Shown here: one piece after another, positions 35,398 through 44,188 of the stretch
Numbering within the stretch: position 1 is the stretch's first letter
How the letters are laid out: each line of letters opens with the position of its first letter
Assembly (NCBI GenBank): GCA_045602425.1
Contig: JAZSBO010000014.1
Location: 124,001 to 188,000 of the forward strand
Length of the DNA stretch: 64,000 nucleotides
Direction: 5' to 3'
Origin: RGIG9608 sp045602425
Lineage (GTDB): Bacteria > Bacteroidota > Bacteroidia > Bacteroidales > Paludibacteraceae
Translations under genes and position numbers: made by a program
The notes under the pieces: model-generated
Told to the model about the DNA's origin: nothing
What the model saw: the letters and a program-made list of their open reading frames with translations, nothing else
Databases searched by the model: none

Positions 35398-36705
35398 TTA
35401 TTCCCACTCGATAGTTGCCGATGGTTTTGGCGACATATCGTAGCATACGCGGTTGATGTTGGGTACTTCTTTGAGAATTCTGTCAGTGATTTTTTTCAAA
35501 ATTGCCCAATCAATTTCTTCGATAGTTGCTGTCATTGCATCGATAGTGTTTACCGCACGGATAATCACAGGCCAATCGTACGAGCGAGCGTTGTTACGCA
35601 CACCTACGCTTTTGAAATCAGGAACTACTGTAAAGTATTGCCAAACAGTTTTATCAAGACCTGCCACGGCAAATTCTTCGCGAAGAATCGCATCCGACTC
35701 ACGAACTGCTTCGAGACGATCGCGAGTAATTGCTCCAAGACAACGAACACCAAGTCCTGGTCCTGGGAATGGTTGACGATAAACCATTTCGTAAGGCAAA
35801 CCAAGTTCAACACCGCAAGCACGAACCTCGTCTTTGAAAAGTTGTTTCAATGGTTCTACAAGTTCAAACTGCATGTCTTCTGGCAAACCACCTACGTTGT
35901 GGTGAGATTTTACCATTTTCGCAGTTTTTGTTCCACTTTCCACAATGTCTGGATAAATCGTTCCCTGACCAAGGAAGTCAATACCTTCGAGTTTACGAGC
36001 CTCTTCTTCAAACACACGAATAAACTCTCCACCGATAATTTTACGTTTTTCTTCAGGATCTTCAACTCCTTCAAGTTTTCCTAAGAAACGTTCTGTAGCA
36101 TCTACATAAACAAGGTTAGCACAAAGTTGATTACGGAACACTTCTACTACGTTTTCCGACTCGCCTTTGCGCATCAAACCATGATTAACATGCACACACA
36201 CAAGATTTTCTCCAATAGCCTTGAGCAGAAGAGCTGCCACTACAGAACTATCAACCCCTCCAGAAAGTGCGAGCAAAACTTTTTTATCGCCCACTTGCTG
36301 ACGGATAAGTTCCACTTGGTCTGCAACAAAGTTTTTCATATTCCAGTTTGCTTCAGCTTTACATGTGTCGAATACAAAAGATTTTAACGCATCTTTTATT
36401 GCTTCTACATCGTCTGAAAACTGAGCAAGTTTTGTTTCGCACAGAGCTTTGTCGTGTCCTGCTGCAATAACAGGAATTCCTAAACTATAAATTTCAGGAT
36501 TCACATCGATGGCAACGCCGTCAATAACATTATTTGGACCTCCGTTGATAATAATACCTTTTACATTTGGCAATGCAGTAAGTTCATTAGCCGTGATATC
36601 GTGAGGATAAATCTCACTATAAACTCCCAAAGCACGAATTGCTCGTGCCACCACTGTATTTTCGTGACTTCCTAAATCAAGGATTACAATCATATCTTGT
36701 TTCAT
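35398..36705 (-). CDS. guaA: GMP synthase with a truncated, triad-less amidotransferase domain
   Basis: A 435-residue enzyme converting XMP to GMP, against about 510 for normal bacterial GuaA. The ATP-pyrophosphatase half is intact: P-loop LALSGGVDSS (residues 146-154), QGTIYPDIVES near 247, KSHHNVGGLP near 266, FPGPGLGVR near 313, and the C-terminal KPSATIEWE. The N-terminal amidotransferase domain keeps only its first 80 residues (VILDLGSHENT, INGGPNNV). Where GICYGMQ with the nucleophilic Cys belongs it reads VIAAGHDKAL, then jumps to the linker DTCKAEANWNMKNF. About 75-85 residues, including the Cys and the His-Glu pair, are missing. It should need free ammonia or a separate glutaminase. 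It is last in its operon, 22 bases after carB. Confidence 0.93.
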   Translation of the reverse strand: MKQDMIVILDLGSHENTVVARAIRALGVYSEIYPHDITANELTALPNVKGIIINGGPNNVIDGVAIDVNPEIYSLGIPVIAAGHDKALCETKLAQFSDDVEAIKDALKSFVFDTCKAEANWNMKNFVADQVELIRQQVGDKKVLLALSGGVDSSVVAALLLKAIGENLVCVHVNHGLMRKGESENVVEVFRNQLCANLVYVDATERFLGKLEGVEDPEEKRKIIGGEFIRVFEEEARKLEGIDFLGQGTIYPDIVESGTKTAKMVKSHHNVGGLPEDMQFELVEPLKQLFKDEVRACGVELGLPYEMVYRQPFPGPGLGVRCLGAITRDRLEAVRESDAILREEFAVAGLDKTVWQYFTVVPDFKSVGVRNNARSYDWPVIIRAVNTIDAMTATIEEIDWAILKKITDRILKEVPNINRVCYDMSPKPSATIEWE

Positions 36706-36727
36706 TGTTGTATGATGTTTTTAAGTT

Positions 36728-39700
36728 TTAATATTCTTTCCAACTTTTAATTTGAATATCGTCTAATCCCATTGTACAAAATGCATTGATAAACGAGGAT
36801 GCTAAACGAACATTCGTCAATAACGGGATATTTAAATCAATAGCAGCACGTCTGATTTTATATCCATTTGTTAATTCTCTTTGAGTTAAATTTTTAGGAA
36901 TATTTACAACCATGTCTATCTCTTTTGAATGAAGCAGTTCAAGAGCATGTGGAGTTCCTTCTTCGCTTGGCCAATAAACGCGAGTATTTTGAATGCCATT
37001 TTCTGTCAAAAATTTAGATGTTCCACCCGTTGCATAAAGTTGATAACCTTTCTGTGTAAGCATACGTGCTGCTTCAAGCATATCTGCTTTTTGCCTTGCA
37101 TCTCCAGTAGAGAGCAAAATACCTTTCTCAGGGATACGATAACCTACTGACAACATAGCTTTCAGTACTGCACACGACGTGTCGTCGCCAATACAACCAA
37201 CTTCGCCCGTAGATGCCATATCAACCCCTAACACAGGGTCTGCATTTTGAAGTCGATTGAATGAAAATTGACTTGCTTTGATGCCAACACAATCAAGATC
37301 GAAGAGGTCTTTTTCTGGTTTTTCAACAGGCAATCCTAACATTATACGTGTTGCTAATTCGATAAGGTTAAGTTTTAAAACTTTGCTCACAAATGGGAAC
37401 GAACGTGATGCTCTCAAATTACATTCAATAACTTTTATATCGTTTTCACGAGCTAAAAATTGAATATTAAAAGGTCCTGATATAGACAATTCTTTTGCAA
37501 TTTGTCGAGTGATTCTTTTTATGCGTCTCACAGTTTCAACATATAATCGCTGTGGAGGAAACTGAATTGTTGCATCACCAGAGTGAACTCCTGCATATTC
37601 TATATGCTCACTGATTGCGTATGCTACAATTTCTCCATTCTGTGCTACAGCATCCATTTCTACCTCTTTTGCTCGTTCTATGAATTGGCTAACAACTACA
37701 GGATGTTTTTTGGATACGTTAGCGGCAAGTTGAAGGAAACGATGTAATTCTTCTTTATTTGAACATACATTCATCGCCGCACCGCTTAAAACGTAAGAAG
37801 GACGAACTAAAACAGGGAATCCGACTTCTTCGATGAAAGCATCGATATCTTTCATTGAAGTAAGAGCACTCCAACGTGGTTGATCAACTCCTATGCGATC
37901 AAGCATTGCCGAAAATTTATCTCTATCTTCTGCATTATCAATGCTTTGTGCCGACGTACCAAGAATATTCACCTTCTCTTTGTCGAGACGCAATGCTAAA
38001 TTATTTGGAATTTGTCCGCCTGTAGAAACAATAACACCATGAGGCAATTCTAATTCGATGATGTCCATTACACGTTCAAATGTAAGCTCATCGAAATACA
38101 ACCGGTCACACATATCGTAGTCAGTCGATACGGTTTCGGGATTGTAATTTATCATTACACTACGATAACCTTCTTTTCTAATTGTATTTAGTGCTTGAAC
38201 GCCACACCAGTCAAATTCTACAGATGAGCCAATACGATATGCACCAGAGCCAAGTACAATGATTGATTTTTTATCATCAACATACTCAATATCGTGTTGT
38301 TTTCCTGCATAAGTCAAATACAGATAATTGGTTTGTGCAGGATACTCACCAGCTAATGTATCTATTTGTTTTACAACAGGCAAAATACCTAACATTTTAC
38401 GATGTTCACGTATAGACGTTAATCCTTTGTCGGTACCAAAAGTTTCTTCAAGACCAATGGCACGAGATATTTGAAAATCGGTAAAACCTTGAACTTTAGC
38501 TTTGTATAACAAATCTGCCGATAATTGTTCAAGACCATTGCATTCGTGCAACTCTTTTGATGTATTCATTATATTCATCAATTTTTGCAAAAACCAACGA
38601 TCAATTTTCGTTAATTGATGAATTTGGTCAATTGTATAACCTGCACGCATAGCTTTACTAATAACAAAAATACGTTTGTCGGTAGGTTCGCGTAAAGCTT
38701 TATCAATATCTTCAATCACCAATTCTTTATTCTCCACAAATCCATGCATTCCTTGTCCTATCATACGAAGTCCTTTTTGAATAACTTCTTCAAAAGTTCT
38801 TCCGATAGACATAACTTCTCCAACGGACTTCATACTTGAGCCGATTTCGCGATCAACACCACGGAATTTTCCTAAATCCCAACGCGGAATTTTACAAACT
38901 ACATAGTCAATAGCAGGCTCAAAAAATGCAGATGTTATTTTGGTAACCGAATTTTTTAAGTCAAACAATCCATAACCTAAACCGATTTTTGCAGCTACAA
39001 ATGCTAATGGAAATCCTGTCGCTTTCGATGCTAATGCAGAAGAACGACTTAAACGTGCATTGACTTCAATTACACGATAATCTTCTGATTCGGTGTCAAA
39101 AGCAAATTGTACGTTACACTCACCAACAATTCCAACATGGCGTACAATTCTGATTGCAAGTTCGCGTAATTTATTGCATTCACTAGCAGTTAGGGTTTGA
39201 GTTGGAGCGATAACGATACTTTCGCCTGTATGAATACCTAATGGGTCAAAATTTTCCATATTACAAACAGTAATACAATTATCGTAAGCATCGCGAACGA
39301 CTTCGTATTCAATCTCTTTCCATCCTTTTAGACTTTTTTCAACAAGTACTTGTGGCGAAAACGAAAATGCTTTTTCTGTAAGTTCGTTTAGTTCCTCTTC
39401 GTTATCGCAAAATCCAGAGCCCAATCCTCCAAGAGCATAAGCAGCACGAATAATAACAGGATAACCTAATCGTTTAGCAGCTTCTCGAGCAGCTTCTTTT
39501 GTTTCTACAGCTTCACTTTTTATTATTTTAACATCAATTTCTTCCAGTTTTCTGTTAAACAATTCGCGATCTTCGGTGTCAATAATAGCTTGAACTGGAG
39601 TACCTAATACTTGAACATTATATTTTTCTAAAACTTTACTTTCGTAGAGTTTAACGCCACAATTGAGAGCCGTTTGTCCTCCAAAAGAGAGCAATATGCC

Positions 39701-39946
39701 ATCAGGACGTTCTTTCTCAATGACTTTTTCTACAAAAAACGGCGTTACAGGCAGAAAATATATTTTATCGGCAACGCCTTCACTTGTTTGTACAGTTGCA
39801 ATATTTGGATTGATAAGTACAGTGCTGATACCTTCTTCGCGTAAAGCTTTAAGTGCTTGTGAACCAGAATAATCAAACTCACCAGCTTCGCCAATTTTCA
39901 ACGCGCCCGAACCTAATAATAGTACTTTTTTGAATGTTGTTTTCAT
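36728..39946 (-). CDS. carB: carbamoyl-phosphate synthase large subunit
   Basis: A 1072-residue enzyme making carbamoyl phosphate from bicarbonate, two ATP and ammonia, for pyrimidines and arginine. Both ATP-grasp halves are complete: the first begins VLLLGSGALKIGEAGEFDYS, the second IIVLGSGAYRIGSSVEFDWC near residue 565. The C-terminal allosteric MGS-like domain has YATGGTSKFL near 970. Nothing suggests damage, unlike its partner CarA. CarB subunits can use free ammonia directly. It starts 20 bases after carA and is followed by guaA. Confidence 0.97.
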   Translation of the reverse strand: MKTTFKKVLLLGSGALKIGEAGEFDYSGSQALKALREEGISTVLINPNIATVQTSEGVADKIYFLPVTPFFVEKVIEKERPDGILLSFGGQTALNCGVKLYESKVLEKYNVQVLGTPVQAIIDTEDRELFNRKLEEIDVKIIKSEAVETKEAAREAAKRLGYPVIIRAAYALGGLGSGFCDNEEELNELTEKAFSFSPQVLVEKSLKGWKEIEYEVVRDAYDNCITVCNMENFDPLGIHTGESIVIAPTQTLTASECNKLRELAIRIVRHVGIVGECNVQFAFDTESEDYRVIEVNARLSRSSALASKATGFPLAFVAAKIGLGYGLFDLKNSVTKITSAFFEPAIDYVVCKIPRWDLGKFRGVDREIGSSMKSVGEVMSIGRTFEEVIQKGLRMIGQGMHGFVENKELVIEDIDKALREPTDKRIFVISKAMRAGYTIDQIHQLTKIDRWFLQKLMNIMNTSKELHECNGLEQLSADLLYKAKVQGFTDFQISRAIGLEETFGTDKGLTSIREHRKMLGILPVVKQIDTLAGEYPAQTNYLYLTYAGKQHDIEYVDDKKSIIVLGSGAYRIGSSVEFDWCGVQALNTIRKEGYRSVMINYNPETVSTDYDMCDRLYFDELTFERVMDIIELELPHGVIVSTGGQIPNNLALRLDKEKVNILGTSAQSIDNAEDRDKFSAMLDRIGVDQPRWSALTSMKDIDAFIEEVGFPVLVRPSYVLSGAAMNVCSNKEELHRFLQLAANVSKKHPVVVSQFIERAKEVEMDAVAQNGEIVAYAISEHIEYAGVHSGDATIQFPPQRLYVETVRRIKRITRQIAKELSISGPFNIQFLARENDIKVIECNLRASRSFPFVSKVLKLNLIELATRIMLGLPVEKPEKDLFDLDCVGIKASQFSFNRLQNADPVLGVDMASTGEVGCIGDDTSCAVLKAMLSVGYRIPEKGILLSTGDARQKADMLEAARMLTQKGYQLYATGGTSKFLTENGIQNTRVYWPSEEGTPHALELLHSKEIDMVVNIPKNLTQRELTNGYKIRRAAIDLNIPLLTNVRLASSFINAFCTMGLDDIQIKSWKEY

Positions 39947-39966
39947 AAGATTGTTCGTTAAGAAGG

Positions 39967-41037
39967 TTACTTTATAAGATTTAAAAAATCGTCTATTAAA
40001 TTATTTTTTTGATAACCACGAGAGAAAGACTCTGGTGTAAATTGTATACCTTGCCAAGGTTTTGTTTTATGACAAATACCATCTATTGCATTGTCATTCA
40101 TATTAGTAAACAGCACACGCCAATCTTCTGGCAACGATCCGTTTGTAATAGTATAGCCTGTGTTTTGATTTGTAATATAACAGTTGTTGGTATCAGTAAG
40201 ACGTGTTGGTTGGTTGGTACCTCGATGTCCAAATTTTAACTTCTCAACTTTTGCTCCTGCAGCAAGTCCTAAAAGTTGATTCCCTAATCCTATTCCTAAA
40301 ATTGGTTTGTTTGTGTTCATTGCATTGTTAATATTTGCAATGGTTTTTGTATAAATAGTGGGATTTCCCGGACCATTGCTAATAATTACTGCATCATAAA
40401 TCAATTCCGAAAAATCGTAATCGTAAGGTACACGAATGATTTCGACATTATGATTTATCAAATTACGAATAAGGCTGTATTTGGTTCCACAATCGATGAG
40501 TACAACTTTTTTGTCTGCACCTTCGTTATAACGAATCACTTGCTTACATGAGACCGTTTCTACATAATTATTTGCTTCGTAGTTTTCTGTTTGAGATAGT
40601 GGATTGTCATTATCAATAATAATTTGTCCGCTTATTACGCCGTTTTCGCGTAATGTTTTTGTCAATGCTCGTGTGTCTATTCCTGTAATTCCGGGTATTT
40701 GCTCTCTTTTCATCCAGTTGTCAAGCGTCTCTACTGCATTCCAATGACTATATTCTTCACTGTAGTCTGTAACAATAAGTCCACGCACTTGTATTTTATC
40801 GCTTTCGAAGAATTTCTCTAAACCATATTCTTTGATTTCGTGCGAAGGAACTCCATAGTTTCCAATAAGAGGATAGGTAAGTACTAAAATCTGTCCTGCA
40901 TAAGTAGCATCGGTAAGGTTTTCGGTGTAGCCTGTCATTGCAGTGCAGAATACAACTTCGCCTACTGCTGGTTTTTCGTAGCCAAAAGCTGTACCTTCAA
41001 AGCAGATTCCGTTGTCTAATAATAACTTTGCTTTCAT
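39967..41037 (-). CDS. carA: carbamoyl-phosphate synthase small subunit lacking the catalytic triad
   Basis: A 356-residue small subunit, full length and otherwise well conserved (start MKAKLLLDNGICFEG at 41037). It normally hydrolyses glutamine and channels ammonia to CarB. Here the nucleophile motif GI-C-xGxQ reads GIGLGNQ, with Gly250 for Cys (codon GGA at 40288-40290). The catalytic His of QFHPE is Thr334 (QFTPE), with Glu336 kept. A further conserved His in the QNHGY motif is Thr293. Each change needs at least two bases from the usual codon, so sequencing error is unlikely. The subunit is predicted to be structural only. It lies 4 bases after purF. Confidence 0.95.
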   Translation of the reverse strand: MKAKLLLDNGICFEGTAFGYEKPAVGEVVFCTAMTGYTENLTDATYAGQILVLTYPLIGNYGVPSHEIKEYGLEKFFESDKIQVRGLIVTDYSEEYSHWNAVETLDNWMKREQIPGITGIDTRALTKTLRENGVISGQIIIDNDNPLSQTENYEANNYVETVSCKQVIRYNEGADKKVVLIDCGTKYSLIRNLINHNVEIIRVPYDYDFSELIYDAVIISNGPGNPTIYTKTIANINNAMNTNKPILGIGLGNQLLGLAAGAKVEKLKFGHRGTNQPTRLTDTNNCYITNQNTGYTITNGSLPEDWRVLFTNMNDNAIDGICHKTKPWQGIQFTPESFSRGYQKNNLIDDFLNLIK

Positions 41038-41041
41038 ATTT

Positions 41042-42925
41042 CTATTTATTATAATTTTCGTAATAATCAATAAATGCCATATTTACGCGTTTGACGCCAC
41101 CAGGAGTTGGATAGTTGCCTGTAAAATACCAATCGCCTAGGTGATTCGGGCATGCTTTGTGTAAACCTTCGATAGGTTGAAATACAATTTCAACTTCAGA
41201 TTTAATATTTTTAGGGAGTAATAGTTCTACAATTTTTTGCGAAATCTCTTTTTCCGAGAAAGGTGTATATACATTTTTTACTTTATTTTCCATTTGGGTT
41301 ATAGGAAGAGCAAGTTGTTCTTTGCATGCATTGTAGGTGTCAATTACTTTGTTCCACAATCCTCGCTCTTGCAATAATTCCATTGCCGCTTTGAATGCCA
41401 CAAATTGATCCATGGATTCCATATCAATTCCATAGAAGTCAGGATAACGTATTTGTGGAGACGAACTTACGATGACGATTTTTTTAGGATTTAATCGGTC
41501 AAGAATACTTAGAATACTTTGTTTTAATGTTGTACCGCGTACGATACTATCATCAATAATTACTAAATTATCTACATTTGGTACAATGCTTCCGTATGTT
41601 ATGTCGTATACGTGTGCAGCTAAATCATCACGACTTGTTCCTTCTGTAATGAATGTGCGAAGTTTGATATCTTTAATTGCAACTTTCTCTGTACGAATAC
41701 GTTTCGACAGAATTTCTTGTAGCTCTGAAGCTGTTGGTTGTTGTTTGAATTCTGCAATACGTTTTATTTTTTGCTCATTAAGATAATCTTCAAACCCTTC
41801 TACAAGTCCAAAATATGCAACCTCTGCAGTATTCGGAATAAAAGAGAATACCGTATTTTCAATGTCGTAGTTGATAGCTTCTAATACAGGTTGTAGCAAC
41901 ATTTTACCTAAGGTTTTTCGTTCTTGGTAGATGTCGCAATCATTACCTCTACTTGTATAAATACGTTCAAATGAGCATGAGAAGAATCCTTTGGGTTCTA
42001 TAATTTGTTCAAGGCGAACCTCTCCTTTGTGGTTAATAAGTAAAGCCTGACCTGGCAATAACTCGTGAATGTCATTTGCTTCGATGTCCATAGCTGTTTG
42101 AATAGCAGGTCGTTCGGAAGCAACAACTACAATTTCATCGCTTTTGTACCAAAATGCAGTGCGGATACCCCAAGGATCGCGAATAGCAAAAGCTTCGCCA
42201 CTACCAGTTATGCCTTCGATGACGTATCCTCCATCCCATATTGGGCATGCAGTTTTTAATACATTGGCAATATCTATATTCTCTTCGATGTAGTTTGTGA
42301 TTTCACGATTGATTTTTCCTTGTTGTTCGGCAATGGCGAAAAGACGTTCAACTTCACGGTCGAGGCGATGCCCCATGTGCTCAAGTAAAAAATAGCTGTC
42401 GGCATAACGACGAGGATGTTGACCTTTTTCTACTAATTCGTTGTAGACTTCGTCATTGTTAATCATCGAAAAGTTACCACATAATGCTAAATTTTTTGCT
42501 TTCCAATTGTTTCTTCTTAAAAAAGGATGAAGATACGAAATACCGCTTTTGCCTGTGGTAGAATAGCGTAAATGGCCAATGTATAATTCGCCTGCGAATG
42601 GCATATTGTAGGTAGCAAATTCTGCATCGTTTATTTGCTCTTTTGAATAATTCTTTGCGTAACTTTTATAGGTTGTATTAAAAACTTCGGGAATGGCACT
42701 TGAACCAAGAGCACGTTCCCGAAACATATATTCTTCGCCAGGTTTGGCATTCATTTTTACGCAAGCTATACCAGCACCTTCTTGTCCGCGATTTTTTTGT
42801 TTCTCCATCATAAGATAGAGTTTCTGCATTGGATATTGCCAAGTACCGTATTTGTTTTGGTAATATTTTAATGGTTTTAGTAGGCGTATCATCGCAACGC
42901 CACAGTCGTGCTTTAGAGGTTCCAT
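41042..42925 (-). CDS. purF: amidophosphoribosyltransferase (long Bacteroidetes PurF type)
   Basis: A 627-residue class II glutamine amidotransferase fused to a phosphoribosyltransferase domain. The N-terminus MEPLKHDCGVAM suggests removal of a 7-residue propeptide to expose Cys8 as the nucleophile. GHLRYSTTGKSG near residue 117 and the CGNFS region near 154 complete the glutaminase site. The PRPP loop VIIDDSIVRGTTL is near 460. It is longer than E. coli PurF (about 505). The reaction is PRPP plus glutamine to phosphoribosylamine, the first purine step. Its glutaminase residues look intact, in contrast to carA and guaA downstream. Confidence 0.93.
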   Translation of the reverse strand: MEPLKHDCGVAMIRLLKPLKYYQNKYGTWQYPMQKLYLMMEKQKNRGQEGAGIACVKMNAKPGEEYMFRERALGSSAIPEVFNTTYKSYAKNYSKEQINDAEFATYNMPFAGELYIGHLRYSTTGKSGISYLHPFLRRNNWKAKNLALCGNFSMINNDEVYNELVEKGQHPRRYADSYFLLEHMGHRLDREVERLFAIAEQQGKINREITNYIEENIDIANVLKTACPIWDGGYVIEGITGSGEAFAIRDPWGIRTAFWYKSDEIVVVASERPAIQTAMDIEANDIHELLPGQALLINHKGEVRLEQIIEPKGFFSCSFERIYTSRGNDCDIYQERKTLGKMLLQPVLEAINYDIENTVFSFIPNTAEVAYFGLVEGFEDYLNEQKIKRIAEFKQQPTASELQEILSKRIRTEKVAIKDIKLRTFITEGTSRDDLAAHVYDITYGSIVPNVDNLVIIDDSIVRGTTLKQSILSILDRLNPKKIVIVSSSPQIRYPDFYGIDMESMDQFVAFKAAMELLQERGLWNKVIDTYNACKEQLALPITQMENKVKNVYTPFSEKEISQKIVELLLPKNIKSEVEIVFQPIEGLHKACPNHLGDWYFTGNYPTPGGVKRVNMAFIDYYENYNK

Positions 42926-42960
42926 ATTGTAATACTATCGTTAGAGGATGTAAATATATC

Positions 42961-42985
42961 AAAAAAAACAATCCTTAAGGATTGC
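42961..42985 (-). terminator. terminator-like hairpin in the purF leader
   Basis: The 16-base perfect palindrome CAATCCTTAAGGATTG (42969-42984) is followed, in the purF direction, by eight T. It lies only about 35 bases before purF and 215 bases beyond the upstream permease gene, so attenuation of the purF operon is possible. It could instead end a long permease transcript. Confidence 0.55.
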
Positions 42986-43200
42986 AGTATCAATGTAAAA
43001 ATATAAGAGATGAAAAAGAAGTCAGACTTTTTTGCTCTGATACAATTTTTGATTTTTGCGTTGTGTAGCAGTTGTATCATTTTTTATGATGATTCAAATG
43101 TTGACTTATTTTGCATACAAAAATACAATAAAATCCCATATACAAGTATAAATAATGGAAATATTTATTAACAAAAAGACAGGACCTAATTTCTATCTTT

Positions 43201-44187
43201 TTATCTATTTTTCATTATAATCCAAATAATAATAGGAGCACCTACAAGCGAACTGATTGCATTGATAGGAAGCACATAGCCATCTAATGTTACTTGAGAA
43301 AGCAAATCGCAGATTAACAAAAGATTAGCACCTGTCAAAAGAACAGCAGGTATAGTTATTCTATGATCAGAAGTTTTCCACATAAGTCGTACTAAATGGG
43401 GTACTGCAACCCCAATAAAAGCTATCGGACCAGTAAAAGCAGTTACTCCTCCTGCAAGTAATGCCGTTGCTACAATAATAAGTAATCGTACTTTAACCAC
43501 AGAAACTCCTAATGCTTTAGCATAATTTTCACCAAGAAGCAATACATTAAGAGGTTTAAGAATAAGAAAAACAATAAAAATACCAACAAATACAATTGGA
43601 ATCATTGCTTTCATATAGCTCCATGTAACCGCAGACAAATCGCCAAAAGTCCACACAACAAACAACTTCAAAGAATCAGGATTACTTATATTTTGCAAAA
43701 CGCTTACTATAGAACCTGCTATTTGCCCAAACATCATACCAACAATAAGCAATGTTACAGAATCTTGTATTTTGAAAGAAACTGAAAGTACTAAAAGTAA
43801 TACAAAAACTGCACCTAAAACCGCTGATATTACAAGTCCCCAACCACTTTGTAAAAAATACATCGGGAGAAAACTTCCTGCCAAAATATAGACAGCAACC
43901 CCCAAACTTGCTCCAGAACTAACTCCTAATACATAAGGACCAGCTAAAGGATTTCGAAAAAGCGTTTGCATTAATAATCCAGAAACAGCAACAGCCATTC
44001 CCGTAACAACAGCGGTAACGGCTTTAGGTAAACGGAAATTATTTATAATATCGTGATAAATAGAATTTTGAGCAAAGACCTCATTAAAAGGAATTCGCAC
44101 ACTACCCCACAAAATATCTGCAAAAAACAATAAGAATAGGAGTATTACCGAAATAAAAAAAAGTATTTTCTGCTTCATTCCTCCCAT
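43201..44187 (-). CDS. FecCD/BtuC-type iron or cobalamin ABC permease
   Basis: A 328-residue membrane protein with about ten helices. Family signs are FRLPKAVTAVVTGMAVAVSG near residue 52, FRNPLAGPYVLGVSSGASLG near 76, and GPIAFIGVAVPHLVR near 270. A second ATG three codons in (44178) is an equal choice of start. Substrates of the family are ferric siderophores, heme or vitamin B12. The binding protein and ATPase normally encoded alongside are absent here, so it must pair with components elsewhere. It follows the RlmI-like gene by one base. Confidence 0.9.
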   Translation of the reverse strand: MGGMKQKILFFISVILLFLLFFADILWGSVRIPFNEVFAQNSIYHDIINNFRLPKAVTAVVTGMAVAVSGLLMQTLFRNPLAGPYVLGVSSGASLGVAVYILAGSFLPMYFLQSGWGLVISAVLGAVFVLLLVLSVSFKIQDSVTLLIVGMMFGQIAGSIVSVLQNISNPDSLKLFVVWTFGDLSAVTWSYMKAMIPIVFVGIFIVFLILKPLNVLLLGENYAKALGVSVVKVRLLIIVATALLAGGVTAFTGPIAFIGVAVPHLVRLMWKTSDHRITIPAVLLTGANLLLICDLLSQVTLDGYVLPINAISSLVGAPIIIWIIMKNR

Positions 44188-44188
44188 A

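Noticed and set aside
43010..43171. 53-codon plus-strand ORF with a lipoprotein-like start (MKKKSDFFALIQ, CSSC) before purF
   Set aside because: It lies on the opposite strand to the purF leader, is made largely of hairpin arms, has a poor lipobox and no homologue I can name. Leader RNA structure explains the sequence better.
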